Part shown: one piece after another, positions 11,801 to 24,032 of the stretch | How the letters are laid out: each line of letters opens with the position of its first letter | How positions within the stretch are numbered: position 1 is the first letter of the stretch | Notes under the pieces: generated by a model | The model's input: the letters and a program-made list of their open reading frames with translations, nothing else | Databases searched by the model: none | What the model was told of the DNA's origin: nothing | Position numbers and translations under genes: made by a program | Assembly: GCA_021613335.1 (NCBI GenBank) | Contig: JAJTWR010000314.1 | Span: 2,159,501 to 2,223,500 of the forward strand | Source: Whitmania pigra | Taxonomy: Eukaryota; Annelida; Clitellata; Hirudinida; Haemopidae | Length of the DNA: 64,000 nucleotides | Reading direction: 5' to 3'

Positions 11801-13579
11801 CAAGTAATCGTTTGCCATAGCACAGCATTTGATCATGTTTCTTGAAGCAACTTGTTATCACTTCACATCGCATCAAACCAAGGGTTTTTAATTTTCCATT
11901 TATTTAGAGACTGCATTTTTCTGGTCAGAATTAGTGTTATTATTGATGATCATTGTGTTTGTATTTAATCTCACAATATTCATTGTTGTAGTGGTTAATA
12001 ACAAAAACGTTAAAACAAAGAGCATTGAACATTATCTGATTAAAGTGTGTCAACATTTCGTAATATTTGAATAAACTTGTTTTTTTTTATTTATTCATGT
12101 CCTGAGCATAAAAATGTGAAATGCAAATTGAACAAATAAGTTTCTCATACCTCAGAGAAAATTAAGCGAAAGCAAAGAGCCTCTCGCAAAATAATTATTA
12201 AATAATTTATACATAAACCAAACCACAAACTTACGAAATAATATTAACTAAAACACAAAATGACATAAAATTTTTCACCATAAAAAAAACGCAAATACAT
12301 CTAATTTTTTTTAAAACTCCCAACTACACTCATCAGTAATTATCGTCATTACTAATTATTTCTGTCTTCAAAAATTCAAGCACTTTTTAAAATAACAAAT
12401 AAATTTATATTTAATTTAATGAAATGTTAATGCAATAATTACGCATTAAGAAAAACGAATTTGATTAAAATTTAAATTGGATGAAAAAAATTAATTTTGG
12501 AAATGTTTAAATAATACATTTTCTTACTAGGGTTTGTAAATTACCTTGTTTTACTTTCACGACAAAGATGACTTTTGGAAGATAATTTAATTGCAAGTTT
12601 ATAAGTGCAAGGTTAGCAAATTTCTTTTTTAATTGCAGTTTTTTAAATTAACTTAAAATTGAAAAACTTAATAAAAACTACAACGACATAATGAATTAAA
12701 GTAGGTAGAACTCATAAAAACTTAAATTTGTTTATTACATGTCCTTAATGTTTTGAGATACTACTGAGGATCGAAGAGAATACAAAAATATATGACTAGT
12801 CAAGGGGAGTTTAGGAAATCAGATTTAGTTAACATTCTTTAGTTATTTAATTATCTAATTAATTTGTTGATATGTTAACTGATTATAATCATATAAATAT
12901 ATGAGTAGGAATGGATTATGAAACATTCTGACGAAGTTATGACATTTCATAACAAATCAATTGTCGTAAATCTGACACATTCCGATTTCCATCATAGTCA
13001 CTGTGTTCCTTTGAAACAATGTTAAAGAGTTTTTAAAAAAATTTAATTTTGAAATGAGCGATGAAAAAAATCACTTTTTTAATGCTTAAATGATAGTTAT
13101 CCGAACAAATTATCATTAGTGTTGATTATGATTACCAATAAATTTGTCTAAATATCTTTAAAACAATACAAATTTATTATGTTTTTTATTGTAGAAAATT
13201 ATTGTTGTATATTTTATTTATATATATATATATATATATATTATATTGTTTATATGAAATAAGATTTTAGTAAAATTTTAAGATTTGAAAAGAAGCTAAA
13301 CGCTTGAATTTTTATTTGTTTAGATTAAATAATTTTTTTGATAATTAAATGTAATAGGACTGTAAATGTTTTGCGTGAGCAAAGACATATCCAACACCTT
13401 CACAAAAAAGAAAAGCAAGCGTCAGTATATTATTCAGTTATTGAATTACTGATGAATATATCTCGTGCATTCAAGAATTCTTGAAATGAACATTAATAAA
13501 TTAAATGAGTTGTTGAACGAGATGATAATTACAATATCTGTCATGTACTTATTCTTATTTTAGATTTTTTATCTCACAA
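11801..13579. other. Spacer between receptor units 4 and 5, AT-rich
   Basis: No exon-like segment found. It contains a short (TA)n run at about 13210-13241 and many homopolymer A/T tracts. The length (about 1.8 kb) is the largest gap inside the cluster. Confidence 0.5.
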
Positions 13580-15016
13580 ATGCTAAGGATATTTATAAAC
13601 ATTTCTATCTTGCTTCTCATTTACGGTTAGTAAATACTTCCAGTTCACCATTGATAATTATTTAGCTTCAATTAGAAATGCTTCAGAAATTCATAATTAA
13701 GTCGTTTTCTGAAACAAATGAAATAAACCAATAATAACGATTGAAAAAGTTTGTTATGATTGTTTTTATATGTAGGCATGCATATTGTGGAAAGCAAAGA
13801 GATTATACATAGAAGCCAAATAAACAAGCCACTGGAAGCAATAACAATTGTTCATGTGGAATCAAATGTCACCATTGAATGTTATTCGTGCAATGTTAAT
13901 CACCTGCAGTGGACATACAAATCACGAAATGGGGCACAAGAAGAGATAATTAAACGAAACAAAGTGATTAGAAGTAAAAATCATGGGAAAAGGATTCAAT
14001 GGTTCAATCTTTTGGACGATTCTATCTGCACGTACAATTTATTTCTGCCTAAAATCCAATACGATGCTTCTGGAGTTTACGGCTGTTGGGATAACACGGC
14101 CGAACTTAGACTAAGAAACATCATAGTCCTGAGTGAGCAAATAGTAAGTTATTATTAATTTAAAAAAAAAACGAATTCATTGATTTTTCTTTAATTAAGC
14201 AGATGTAGATAACATGTGCTTTATCGAAGAGTACTCAGGCTCTGTAAACATCTTTCTGAAGCAAAATGACTCAGTGACCATCAAATGTTCTTTCCAATAT
14301 TCAGCAGATGAATCATGTATTGTTATTCCTGTTTGGACAGATCTCACAGAATACAGAGACTTCACGATAGCTGGTGATGATTTTGAAGTAAATATGGATG
14401 ACAAATATGCGTGGATCTATTTCAAACCTGGTACTGACCTAAGGAATGGAACTCATTTCAACCTATCTTTTATCTTCAACTGTTCATCTTTCAAAAATAA
14501 TAGTCGTGTTAAACACATTCAAGCAAAATACGATTTTGGTCATGCACCAATCACAATTTTATTAGACGGTAAGACCACGCCTGCTTGTAATTGTGACATA
14601 TCATTGAATCAATTTATAACATTTTGTTAGGTGATGATAATTTAAATTCCAGAGCTTCAACAGAATTTACCGAACTTGGTATCTCAAATTTCTTTAAAAT
14701 TGTTTTACTTAATTATTCATTCCAAAAACTGAACTGTTTGTTTCACAGTTGCCCAAAAGATTTTGTCTTTCATTTAATGAATTTATTAAAACAATGTTTA
14801 GCGACGACTTCTCGCAACACATGGCAATTATATAATTAGATCTTTACATAATTATTAGTTTGTCTTTGTGGACAGGAAACTATTATTAAGTATTTAATGA
14901 CTTACCAATTAACTTTTAAATGACTACCTAGAAAACTGTAGTTTAGCAAGCATTAATACGTTAAATAAAAGTTGTTTAAAATTATATAACTAAATTGTTT
15001 TGTTAATTATTTTACG

Positions 15017-15087
<71 letters not shown>

Positions 15088-16007
15088 GAAATGATAATGA
15101 TAATGATAATGATAATGATAATGATAATGATAATGATAATGATAATGATAATGAATAATGATACTGATAATGATCCTGATAATGATACTGATAATGATAA
15201 TGATAATGATAATGATAATGACAATGACAATGACAATGACAATGACAATGACAATGACAATGACAATGACAAGGACAATGACAATGACAATGACAATGAC
15301 AATGACAATGACAAACAATGACAATGACAATGACAATGACAATGACAATGACAATGACAATGACAATGACAATGACAATGACATGACAATGACAATGACA
15401 ATGACAATGACAATGACAATGAGACAATGACAATGACAATGACAATGACAATGACAATGACAATGAGACAATGACAATGACAATGACAATGACAATGACA
15501 ATGACAATGACAAAATGACAATGACAATGACAATGACAATGACAATGACAATGACAATGACAATGACAATGACAATGACAATGACAATGACAATGACAAT
15601 GACAATGACATGACAATGACAATGACAATGACAATGACAATGACAATGACAATGACAATGACAATGACAATGACAATGACAATGACAATGACAATGACAA
15701 TGACATGACAATGACAATGACAATGACAATGACAATGACAATGACAATGACAATGACAATGACAATGACAATGACAATGACAATGACAATGACAATGACA
15801 ATGACAATGACAATGACAATGACAATGACAATGACAATGACAATGACAATGACAATGACAATGACAATGACAATGACAATGACAATGACAATGAACAATG
15901 ACAATGACAATGACAATGACATGACAATGACAATGGTAATGATAATGATAATGATAATGATAATGATAATGATAATGATAATGATAATGATAATGATAAT
16001 GATAATG

Positions 16008-16088
<81 letters not shown>

Positions 16089-16777
16089 GCAAATGTAAAA
16101 AGATTATTATGTTAATAAATGTTTGTTTAACAATATCTAGCTTCAGAAAACCTTTACTTTTGAAATCCCCCAGGAAGTCATACAGAGTTAAACGAAACAG
16201 TTTCGAATGCATTTAATCCTCTATTTACAGTATGGATCTTAATTACTGCTGCAATTATACTTATTCTGATTGTCTCACTGGTCCTCGTTTGCCTGAAACA
16301 CCATTCCAAATTATGTTTTGGTAAATTTTTAAATTGTGAGAAATATGGTAGTCCAATTGGTTTTGTAATCATAAGTAAAACACTTAAAATACTTCAAAGT
16401 TGATAAATGTAAAAAGAAATTAAGTTGTGATAATCAAATAATTTTAAAATTTTAATTTATTCTTCGATAAAAGTAAACTATGTGTATACATTAGATAATA
16501 TTTCAAACTAGCAAATATTCGCCCAAAAATTCAATCACTTACAAGAAATAATTTTTTTTCAACAGCTGCTAACAACGAACGAGCAAAACATGAAAGCTGT
16601 TCGGTTTTAGGAAACGTTTTACCTGATGTTCCGATGGATGCATCAGACTCCAGATACATAAAAATTGGCGAAGATATGCTATCCAAAGAGGTCAGAACAT
16701 ATGAAGTTATTGACGACGGAACATATGACGCCATCACCGAACCTTTGGAGTTAACTTGTGGCGGAAACTCCAAATAA
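13580..16777 (+). CDS. Receptor unit 5: complete two-Ig-domain membrane receptor with a giant intronic microsatellite
   Basis: Exons: signal peptide 13580-13625 (MLRIFINISILLLIY), D1 13776-14132, D2 14203-14568, TM 16174-16320, tail 16566-16777; 375 residues, all phase 1. D1: ECYSCN, LQWTYKSRN, YDASGVYGCWDN. D2: KCSFQYSADESCIV with the shared block slightly altered (IPVWTDLTEYRDF). TM: WILITAAIILILIVSLVLV, then CLKHHSKLCF. Tail: YIKI, YEVI, YDAI with spacings 11 and 4. The D2-TM intron (14569-16173) is swollen by about 1.07 kb of tandem repeat. A second TM+tail pair follows at 17476-17922 and could serve as an alternative 3' end, giving 335 residues. Confidence 0.82.
15020..16088. repeat. Concentric microsatellite (AAT)n-(AATGAT)n-(AATGAC)n-(AATGAT)n-(AAT)n
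   Basis: About 1.07 kb of pure tandem repeat inside the D2-TM intron of receptor unit 5. Outer flanks are (AAT)n (15020-15063 and about 16033-16088), the next layer is (AATGAT)n (about 15064-15214 and 15934-16032) and the core is (AATGAC)n (about 15215-15930) with scattered register slips. Long open frames across it, such as LSLSLS, VIVIVI or DNDNDN runs, are products of the repeat and not genes. Confidence 0.97.
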
Positions 16778-17475
16778 ATAAAGTCATATCCGATTTTATT
16801 AAAGTTATCTTTGCATGTATCCAAGTATTTAATTAAGTTTTACTATTTGCTGCATGTTTGTTTCATCAAAGATGTATTGTGAAGTTTAATTTGCATAAAC
16901 ATTTGCATTAAAATTGTATTCTTCATGGTAATGCTTGACGAGATTTAGCGAAATGATTGGATTAGAATGCTCAACTTTTATGAAGCACTATTTTTTATAA
17001 TAAAAAGCTTGCCATATGTTTTATTTTATAAAAAATAATCTTGTACATTTTGACTTTTTTAAAAATATCGCTTGACGGTATTTGTTCTTGATAATAACAC
17101 GGCTGTTGTCTAAGCTCTGCATCTGTTAACTGGATTAAACTGTTATTTATGTCTGATCAGTTTTAGTCCTCTTTCTTTCTCACCGCGAACAAATTATTTA
17201 GAGGTGTCCTTTGAGGTTGTGTTTATTTAATTCTCTTCTAGGTGCACTCTAAAAAAAGGCTAAATAAATTAATTTTTATCGATTGAATTAGTTATGGGAC
17301 TTAATCAACAGTCTGCGTCTTAACACCAGGCACATCCATTTATTCTGATCAATTATCAACATTTGTTACCACCATGTTACATATAACATGTTACTGTTAA
17401 TAAATAAATTAATGAACAGTGATATTGGGTGAACTGGCTTGTTTTCAGCAATTTGAAATTTACATTTAATTTCAG

Positions 17476-17922
17476 GAAACAGCGAATTCTATGTAAATCC
17501 TTTTATTACATGGAACGTTCATACAGCTTTAATAATTGCATTATTCACAGTTTTTATGCTTCTGGTTTGTCTAAAGAAATTTTCCAAGTTGAGCTTTGGT
17601 AAAGGGCTAACTGTTTTGTACATTTATTTGTTAAAATACAGAGACATGATCTAAATCAAAAGTTGATTAATCTTTACTGAGCATGTGAACAAATGATGGA
17701 ACTTCTAAAGATTTCAGTAAATATTAATATGAATAATTTATATATTTTATATAATCAGTTTGCGATTTTCAAAAAATAAATTTATTAAAAAATAAATATT
17801 CTAAAGGAAACAGGTATAATAACGAAAGGATTGCTTTGGGCGAAGGCACCGGAATAACAAAAGATCTGCTATCCAATGACATCAAAATTTATGAAGTAAT
17901 TTATGATGACACCTGTCATTAG
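17476..17922 (+). CDS. Orphan TM + tail exon pair of the receptor family
   Basis: TM exon 17476-17598 encodes a hydrophobic helix (TALIIALFTVFMLLVCLKKF) followed by SKLSF; tail exon 17807-17922 ends at TAG. Both begin and end in the family's phase 1, so they are open when joined to any D2 exon upstream. No signal, D1 or D2 exon lies between unit 5's tail (16777) and this pair. The tail is reduced: the first motif has lost its tyrosine (GTGI where others have GYTGI or GYAGI), the second is intact (YEVI after the usual 11 residues), and the third tyrosine is Cys (DDTCH, then stop). It is either a decayed relic or an alternative 3' end for unit 5 with a single YxxI motif. Confidence 0.65.
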
Positions 17923-19019
17923 CAATCCTGCTGAGCCAGCTTATATTTGAAACAATTTTCTCCTTTTACAGTACTTGAATCTTTGATCGATGCTCCAAAT
18001 TATCTGCACATTTAACTACTTTTCTCAGCTCTGCGGGCGTTACGATTCGAGATATTTGATTATAAAAACTGAACACCTTATTTTATCACGCTTGCTAATT
18101 AGGATTGAATATTTTAGACTTATTCTCAATAAAATCGGAATATTAAATAAAATTGTTGAATAGAAAGATTGCTTCCTTTACCTTTGACACTTACTGATGC
18201 CTTTAGACTATTTTAAAAAAAACTATAAGTTTGAGACGTGCAAGAGTATCAGTCAGAGTTATAACATCAACTCGAATTCCGAATGTAAAAACAGAAATTA
18301 CTTAAACCTTGTTTCAGCGCAGAGTTTAATTTTTATTTAAAATAATTTAGAGAAAAAAGAAGTATTAATGCAAATTATTTATGATTTTTTTTTCTTCGGA
18401 GAAAAGTTTAAGAAGAATTTAAGAATAAAGGTTTCAAATACTGCATCCGAAAAAATTAGTTTGTTTTTATATTTCATAATAATTAATCCTAAACTTGGAT
18501 TTTATTCTTTTGACAAAAATAACTAGTACAAAAATATAAATAAATTTTTTAGTAATTTCTAGGCAATTTCAGTTCAAGTAAAAAAGTCATGATTGATCAA
18601 ACCGACTAACCAATCATCTAATGGTAAAAAGTTTTTCAATATGAGCAATTATCCTCTGTAGAAGGCAGAATATAACTAAAAGACCTAGAAATGCATTGCA
18701 AACAATTTTTTAAATTCAAATTACTTAATTACATGAATTACTGGATCGCATAAAAAAGATTCTTAAATAGGTTAATAATATTATCTTCTGGTAAATTATG
18801 ATCGATGAAAACAATTCGTAAACTCGGCCACATGATGAACTACTTGTTTGCCAAAACATCATCGCCTTAAAAATGATTCTGTGTTATTTAACTTCTATTG
18901 CAGCAATGATGCAAAGTTTTTTTATTTTATTTTTTAAAATTTTTAATTTTGTTTAAATCTTGTTTTTAAGGATCTTTAACCATCATTTAATCATTGTTAA
19001 CATTCTGAAAACCGGAAAT

Positions 19020-19776
19020 CAAGCAGATAAAAGCAATAACAAAAATTGTTAAAGTCGAGGACGATGTTATCAGTGAATGCACCTCATGTAATGTTAATTT
19101 CCTGCAATGGACATACAAACCACCAAACAGAACGCATGAAGAAATTGTAATAAGAAATTACATAATAAGAACTGAAAACCAGAAAAAGAGAAATCCAAGG
19201 TTCAGCCTCACAAACAATATCAACTGCACATACAATTTGATTTTGCCTAAAATCCAGTTTGTCGCTGCTGGATTATACAGCTGTTGGGAAAATATGATCG
19301 CAACAACAGTAACAAATATCATTATCATAAGTGAGTAAATTGGGCATATAATTTTTATCAATTTATCAGACCTAAAATGTTGTAACTTATTTGAAAATTA
19401 ACAGATGATAATAACAATTGCTCTATTGAGCCAGAGTTCCCAGACTACGAAAACATCCTTTTGAAACAAAATGACTCAGTGACCATCAAATGTTCTTTCC
19501 AATATTCAGCAGATGAATCATGCATTGTTACTCCTATTTGGACAGACCTCACAGGATACAGAAACTTAACGATACCTGATGATGATTTCGAAGTTAACAT
19601 GGATGACAAACATGCTTGGATTCATTTGAAACCTGGCGTTAAAATAAAAAATGGAATACAATTCAATTTATCCTTTGCTTTCAATTATTCTTTCACTAAC
19701 ATCCCTGACAAAAATCAAAGTGGACAATATGATTTCGGTCTTTTACCATTTACTCTTTTAACTGAAGTTCAGAAAG
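19020..19776 (+). pseudogene. Headless receptor unit: D1 + D2 without leader, TM or tail
   Basis: D1 (about 19020-19330) is open from roughly 19021 through SECTSCN, LQWTYKPPN and AAGLYSCWEN to a normal phase-1 donor. I find no acceptor that would give it the family's phase-1 start. The best leader candidate (ATG 18873, MILCYLTSIAAMMQ) has no good donor. D2 (19405-19776) is intact, phase 1, and very close to unit 4's D2 in both its leader (PEFPDYENILL) and core, pointing to recent duplication or gene conversion; its C-terminal Cys is changed (FNYSF instead of FNCSS). No TM or tail follows before the next leader at 20206. Probably a broken copy whose D2 may still be usable as a cassette or conversion donor. 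Confidence 0.6.
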
Positions 19777-20205
19777 GTTCGCTAGCATAATTAATTTGTT
19801 TGCTTTGCTTTGTTTTAATCGTTAAATAATTGTATGTACAAAAGTGTTTAATAATTATTCTGAAATTTTGTAGAAAGATATTAAGTATTAAATGTTAATT
19901 TTGATTTTAACATAAAATTTATTTAACATAACTTAATTAACATTGTTAGAACCCTGGCTGAGAGAGATTATTAATTTTGTAATAACACATTTAGTAACAT
20001 GATGGTGGACTGAATAATTATTTAATAAAATTAAGTTTAAGCTCGGCATCGGTTGAGCCCATTGTTACTGCAATGTAATTTTAATTAATTGCAATTAACT
20101 TTACATTTAGTTTTGTAGCTGTTAAAAGCTCAGAATGAGTACTGTCATTCATTTAGCGATCGTGTGGATTGTCGTTTGTAAGAGATTTGATTAAGTTTTA
20201 AAGAC

Positions 20206-22831
20206 ATGTTACAATATTTTGTAAATTTATATATTTTGCTTTTCGTACATGGTTAGTAAACCGTTATATTATATCGTCATTGATAACGTTTATATCATAT
20301 AACCATTTTTTGAGTATATATTATAAAAATTATTTATTAAAATAAAGTGGTTAGGCTAGTTACTAATAAATAATAAAATTAACAATAATAAATGCTAATA
20401 AATTACTTGGTTAAGAGAAATCAATCTTAATTTTATTTATGAAAGACTAGAAGCGCTCTATCCACTATTTAAAAAAACAAAATTATTTTTTGAACATCTA
20501 TAGAAACACGGAATGAATCATCTGCAAAGATGATACAGAGCATAGATTTAATAGAAACAGCAACAAGAGTTGTTAATAAAGGAACCGATGTTGTTCTGGA
20601 ATGTCACTTATGCAATGCTAATCAGATAAAATGGACGTACAAACCAATCAATGGGATACAAGAAGATATTGTTGAAAATAATAACATCATTAGAAATGAA
20701 AATCATGGAAAGGAAACATGGATTACCATCGAACACAATTCAAACTGCACATACAATTTGTTTTTGCCCAAATTCCAATTTGGTGGTGCTGGAATATACA
20801 GTTGCTGGGAAGGTTCGGTCGAAAAAAGAATAATTCACACAATTGTCACAAGTGATTGTTTTTATCAAAATTTGCTTAATCAAACTGATCACAGTTATAA
20901 AAAGTCATACATTGGGTTCAATTTTTTTTATTAATAGATTCAATCGATACGTGCTTTGTGGAACAAAATATCTCAGAATCTGAAATTCTTCTGAAACAAA
21001 ATGATTCAGTCACAATCAAATGTTCTTTCCAATATTCAGCAGATGAATCATGTATTGTTATTCCTATTTGGACAGATCTCACAGGATACAGAAATTTAAC
21101 GATACCTGGTGATGATTTTGAAGTTAACTTGGATGACAAGCACGCATGGATCCATTTTAAACCTGGTGTTGATATAGCAAAGGGGACACAATTCAACATG
21201 TTTTTTGCTTTCAGTTGTTCTTTCTCAAATAGTAGTCAAGAGAGACATTCGACATCAAGGGCGATACGATTTTGATCAAGTGCCATTGACATTTCTTATC
21301 GCAGACAAAATCAGTAAAATCAAATATTCAATTTTTGAAGTACTTTCGAAAATTTAACAAATTATTAGGCTATACATTTCTTTAAAGGCATTTTTAAACA
21401 AATTTTATTTTTAACAAATTCTTAAATTAAGCGTTATTAGGTGCCATTAAAATGAATTCATATTATTATTTATTATTATAATCAAGGATTAAATTTATGT
21501 CCTGACCAATTTTAAAGATAAGTTTAATTGAAATTTACAATAAAAACAAGCTTGCATACATCCAATTATTATTAGTATAATTTGATAATATTAATTTGCC
21601 ATACAATCGTATGTTAGGCTGCCACTTCACATAATTAGCAATTAAAACTTTTTTCATCAGTAAACATAAAACTATCTTTGTTCTTTTCAAATTAACAGCA
21701 ATTTCGTTAATAACTTAATGCTTACTTAATGCTTGCTAGTAATTCTTGCCATAAATGATTGAGCAACATTAAAAAAATCACCGACCAAATTTCCTCGATT
21801 CATTCTTGCCTGGAGTTACTATTTTACGTCTTTTCATCTTTGTAAACCAAATCTTCTTAGTTTGACCGGTTGGTCATTAGAAACATGAGTCTTTATTAGT
21901 CATCGCATTAGTTATTAATTCTTCATGACATTTTAACTATTTAAAGATATTCTTTTCTCAATTAAATTGCATTCCTGACTTCAAAATTTCTAATGTAACC
22001 AATAGTAACCATTAGTCTCCCACCGAGTTATTCCAAGTTTCTTAGATAGTTTTCTAAAACTTACAACCAAGTTCTCTATTGTAACTTAATTATTAATCAT
22101 ATTATATTTAAATAATACAATATTTGAAATATTATTAATGATATCTTAGTAAATATTAATGTATCTGCTTAGCGCCAAAACGATCTTTATGAACGAGTAA
22201 ATTTCTGATTTGTTATTTTATTTTGAATATATATAAAATATAATACATTATTCTGAATTTTGAATTAGGGAGTACGTCCAAATTCAGCAAAACTAGCTCT
22301 GCTGTTATCTGGGGCTTAATTACAGCAGCACTAATTGCTGCTGTTGCAGTTTCTCTTCTACTGATGTGTCTTAAGAAGTATTCCAAGTTGTGCTTCGGTA
22401 AGTTTTTGATCTGCAAACTTGAGCGATTATGTTTACTTTAAAAAAGGGCAACAGATTATTTGACTTTTCTTTAAGGCGAAATTAACCCAGCAAGTTTGAA
22501 GTCCATGGTTGTTTTCAAATGCATAACTTAAGACAAAAAAATATTGTAATTAAGTTTATTTTATGGTTTTGTTTTTTAACACTACACTCTTTAATTTAAA
22601 ACAAATTTACCAATAGCAAGTAACCTCAAAAGAACAAACAGTGACACCACTTCCTACGAAAAGACCGTTTCTGAAATTCCAATGGACGACGGATACACTG
22701 GAATTAGAGAAGATCTGCGATCTGATGATAACAGAATTTATGAAAATATTAGTGATAACACCTATGAAGCCATTGAAAACCTTCATGTGATGGAACCTAA
22801 ACTTTTAGCATCGAGCAACAAAATCACCTAG
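20206..22831 (+). pseudogene. Receptor unit 8: two-Ig-domain membrane receptor with a 1-nt frameshift near the end of D2
   Basis: Exons: signal peptide 20206-20251 (MLQYFVNLYILLFVH), D1 20504-20851, D2 20938-21313, TM 22269-22397, tail 22617-22831. D1: ECHLCN, IKWTYKPIN, GGAGIYSCWEGS. In D2, one extra base near 21247 shifts the frame just before the strand that reads HQGRYDF in unit 2; the exon is 376 nt instead of 375, so downstream phase is lost. With the base ignored the protein would be 370 residues. TM: WGLITAALIAAVAVSLLLMCLKKYSKLCF. Tail: YTGI, YENI, YEAI with spacings 11 and 4, all tyrosines intact. The intact tail with a single indel suggests a very recent lesion or a sequence error. 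A second leader-like exon (20135-20177) lies just upstream. Confidence 0.72.
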
Positions 22832-24032
22832 CGATACTCGAGATCAATGTTATCATTCGGAACTTCTAGTTTGTAAGGATATTAAAAGTGAATAAACTGT
22901 AAATCGTGTTCTGTCAAGTGTGTTTAATCAATATTTGTAATTCTGTATTGCGAACTAGTTTTTACATTCTTCAAATTAAGGACTTACAAAAACGTGTTTG
23001 AAACCTCCCTTTATTCACTTATATTATTTATTATATTACTTATTGGGTCAGATCTCTTTATTCACTTATATTATTTATTACATTACTTAATGGGTCAGAT
23101 CTCTTTATTCACTTATATTATTTATTATATTACTTATTGAGTCAGATCAAACGAACTCTGTAACCAAAGTATGTCAAAAAAATGTTATATTTTAGTACAA
23201 CAAACAGTAGTCAATATAATGGGGAAATGCAAAATATTGGTTAGATAAGACCAATATTTTAGAAAATAATGCCGTTTTTAAATGCTCAATCTTTTCGACA
23301 ACATCACAATTTCAGATCTACGATTACATAAAATTTAAAATATAAAAGTTACTAATTAAACCAAATGATAGTAACATACTATCGATACAATCTCAATAGT
23401 ACTTTTACATGAAGAATACTTTCAGTTCACGTGTACTCGTATTTAAAAATAAACAAAATTACTTCAAATTCGAAAACGAAATTACGTAAAATTTGTTTCC
23501 GAGAAGTGTTTACTTTCACGTTGAAATTATTTAACTTGAATCGATCTTTCACTTATTCTAAAAGTACTAAAAATTAAAATGATTATGAGTAAAAAGATAT
23601 CCTTCTTTCCTTCCTACATCTGCAGCCTAACTACTTTTAAATAAATATTTATTCAATAAAAGTTATTAATTTTACTGAGTAAGAAATCAGGTTCCACAAT
23701 CCTAATTTTCCTGAAGTTATGCAAGCAGTTTTACAAATAAATAAAATACAGTTAATTTCTCAACAAAAATTACATTTAATAGCAACTAGTTCTAAGTTTT
23801 CATTTCAAGCCATATTAATGTGAAACTGCTATTTTAAGACTGCTAAATACAAAATTAGAAATGTTAAAAAGTTTTGGTAAAGATCAATGATAAAGATTTA
23901 TCAATGAAGCCAGACTTTTCTTGAATTTGTGAATGAAACGTTTTCTGTAAAATATTTATAATTTTTGTGTTACAAATAAAGAAATAATTATTTCTTTTAA
24001 AATAGCTATTTTGCTGCGGATTTAGTTTCAAA
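22832..24032. other. Spacer between receptor units 8 and 9
   Basis: AT-rich. It contains the 47-bp triplicated repeat at 23009-23147, listed separately. No exon-like segment was found in the remainder. Confidence 0.5.
23009..23147. repeat. Three tandem copies of a 47-bp repeat
   Basis: Copies start at 23009, 23056 and 23103, each beginning CTTTATTCACTTATATTATT and ending GGGTCAGATC or GAGTCAGATC. They differ by only a few bases. Confidence 0.95.

Noticed and set aside
14990..16212. Long open frames of 200-400 codons (LSLSLS, VIVIVI, CHCHCH)
   Set aside because: Produced by an uninterrupted hexamer repeat in an intron; every frame is open, with no real protein signal.
20135..20177. Alternative leader exon (MSTVIHLAIVWIVV) for receptor unit 8
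   Set aside because: In phase and leader-like, but the exon at 20206-20251 aligns base by base with unit 5's leader and its donor, so it is the better choice.
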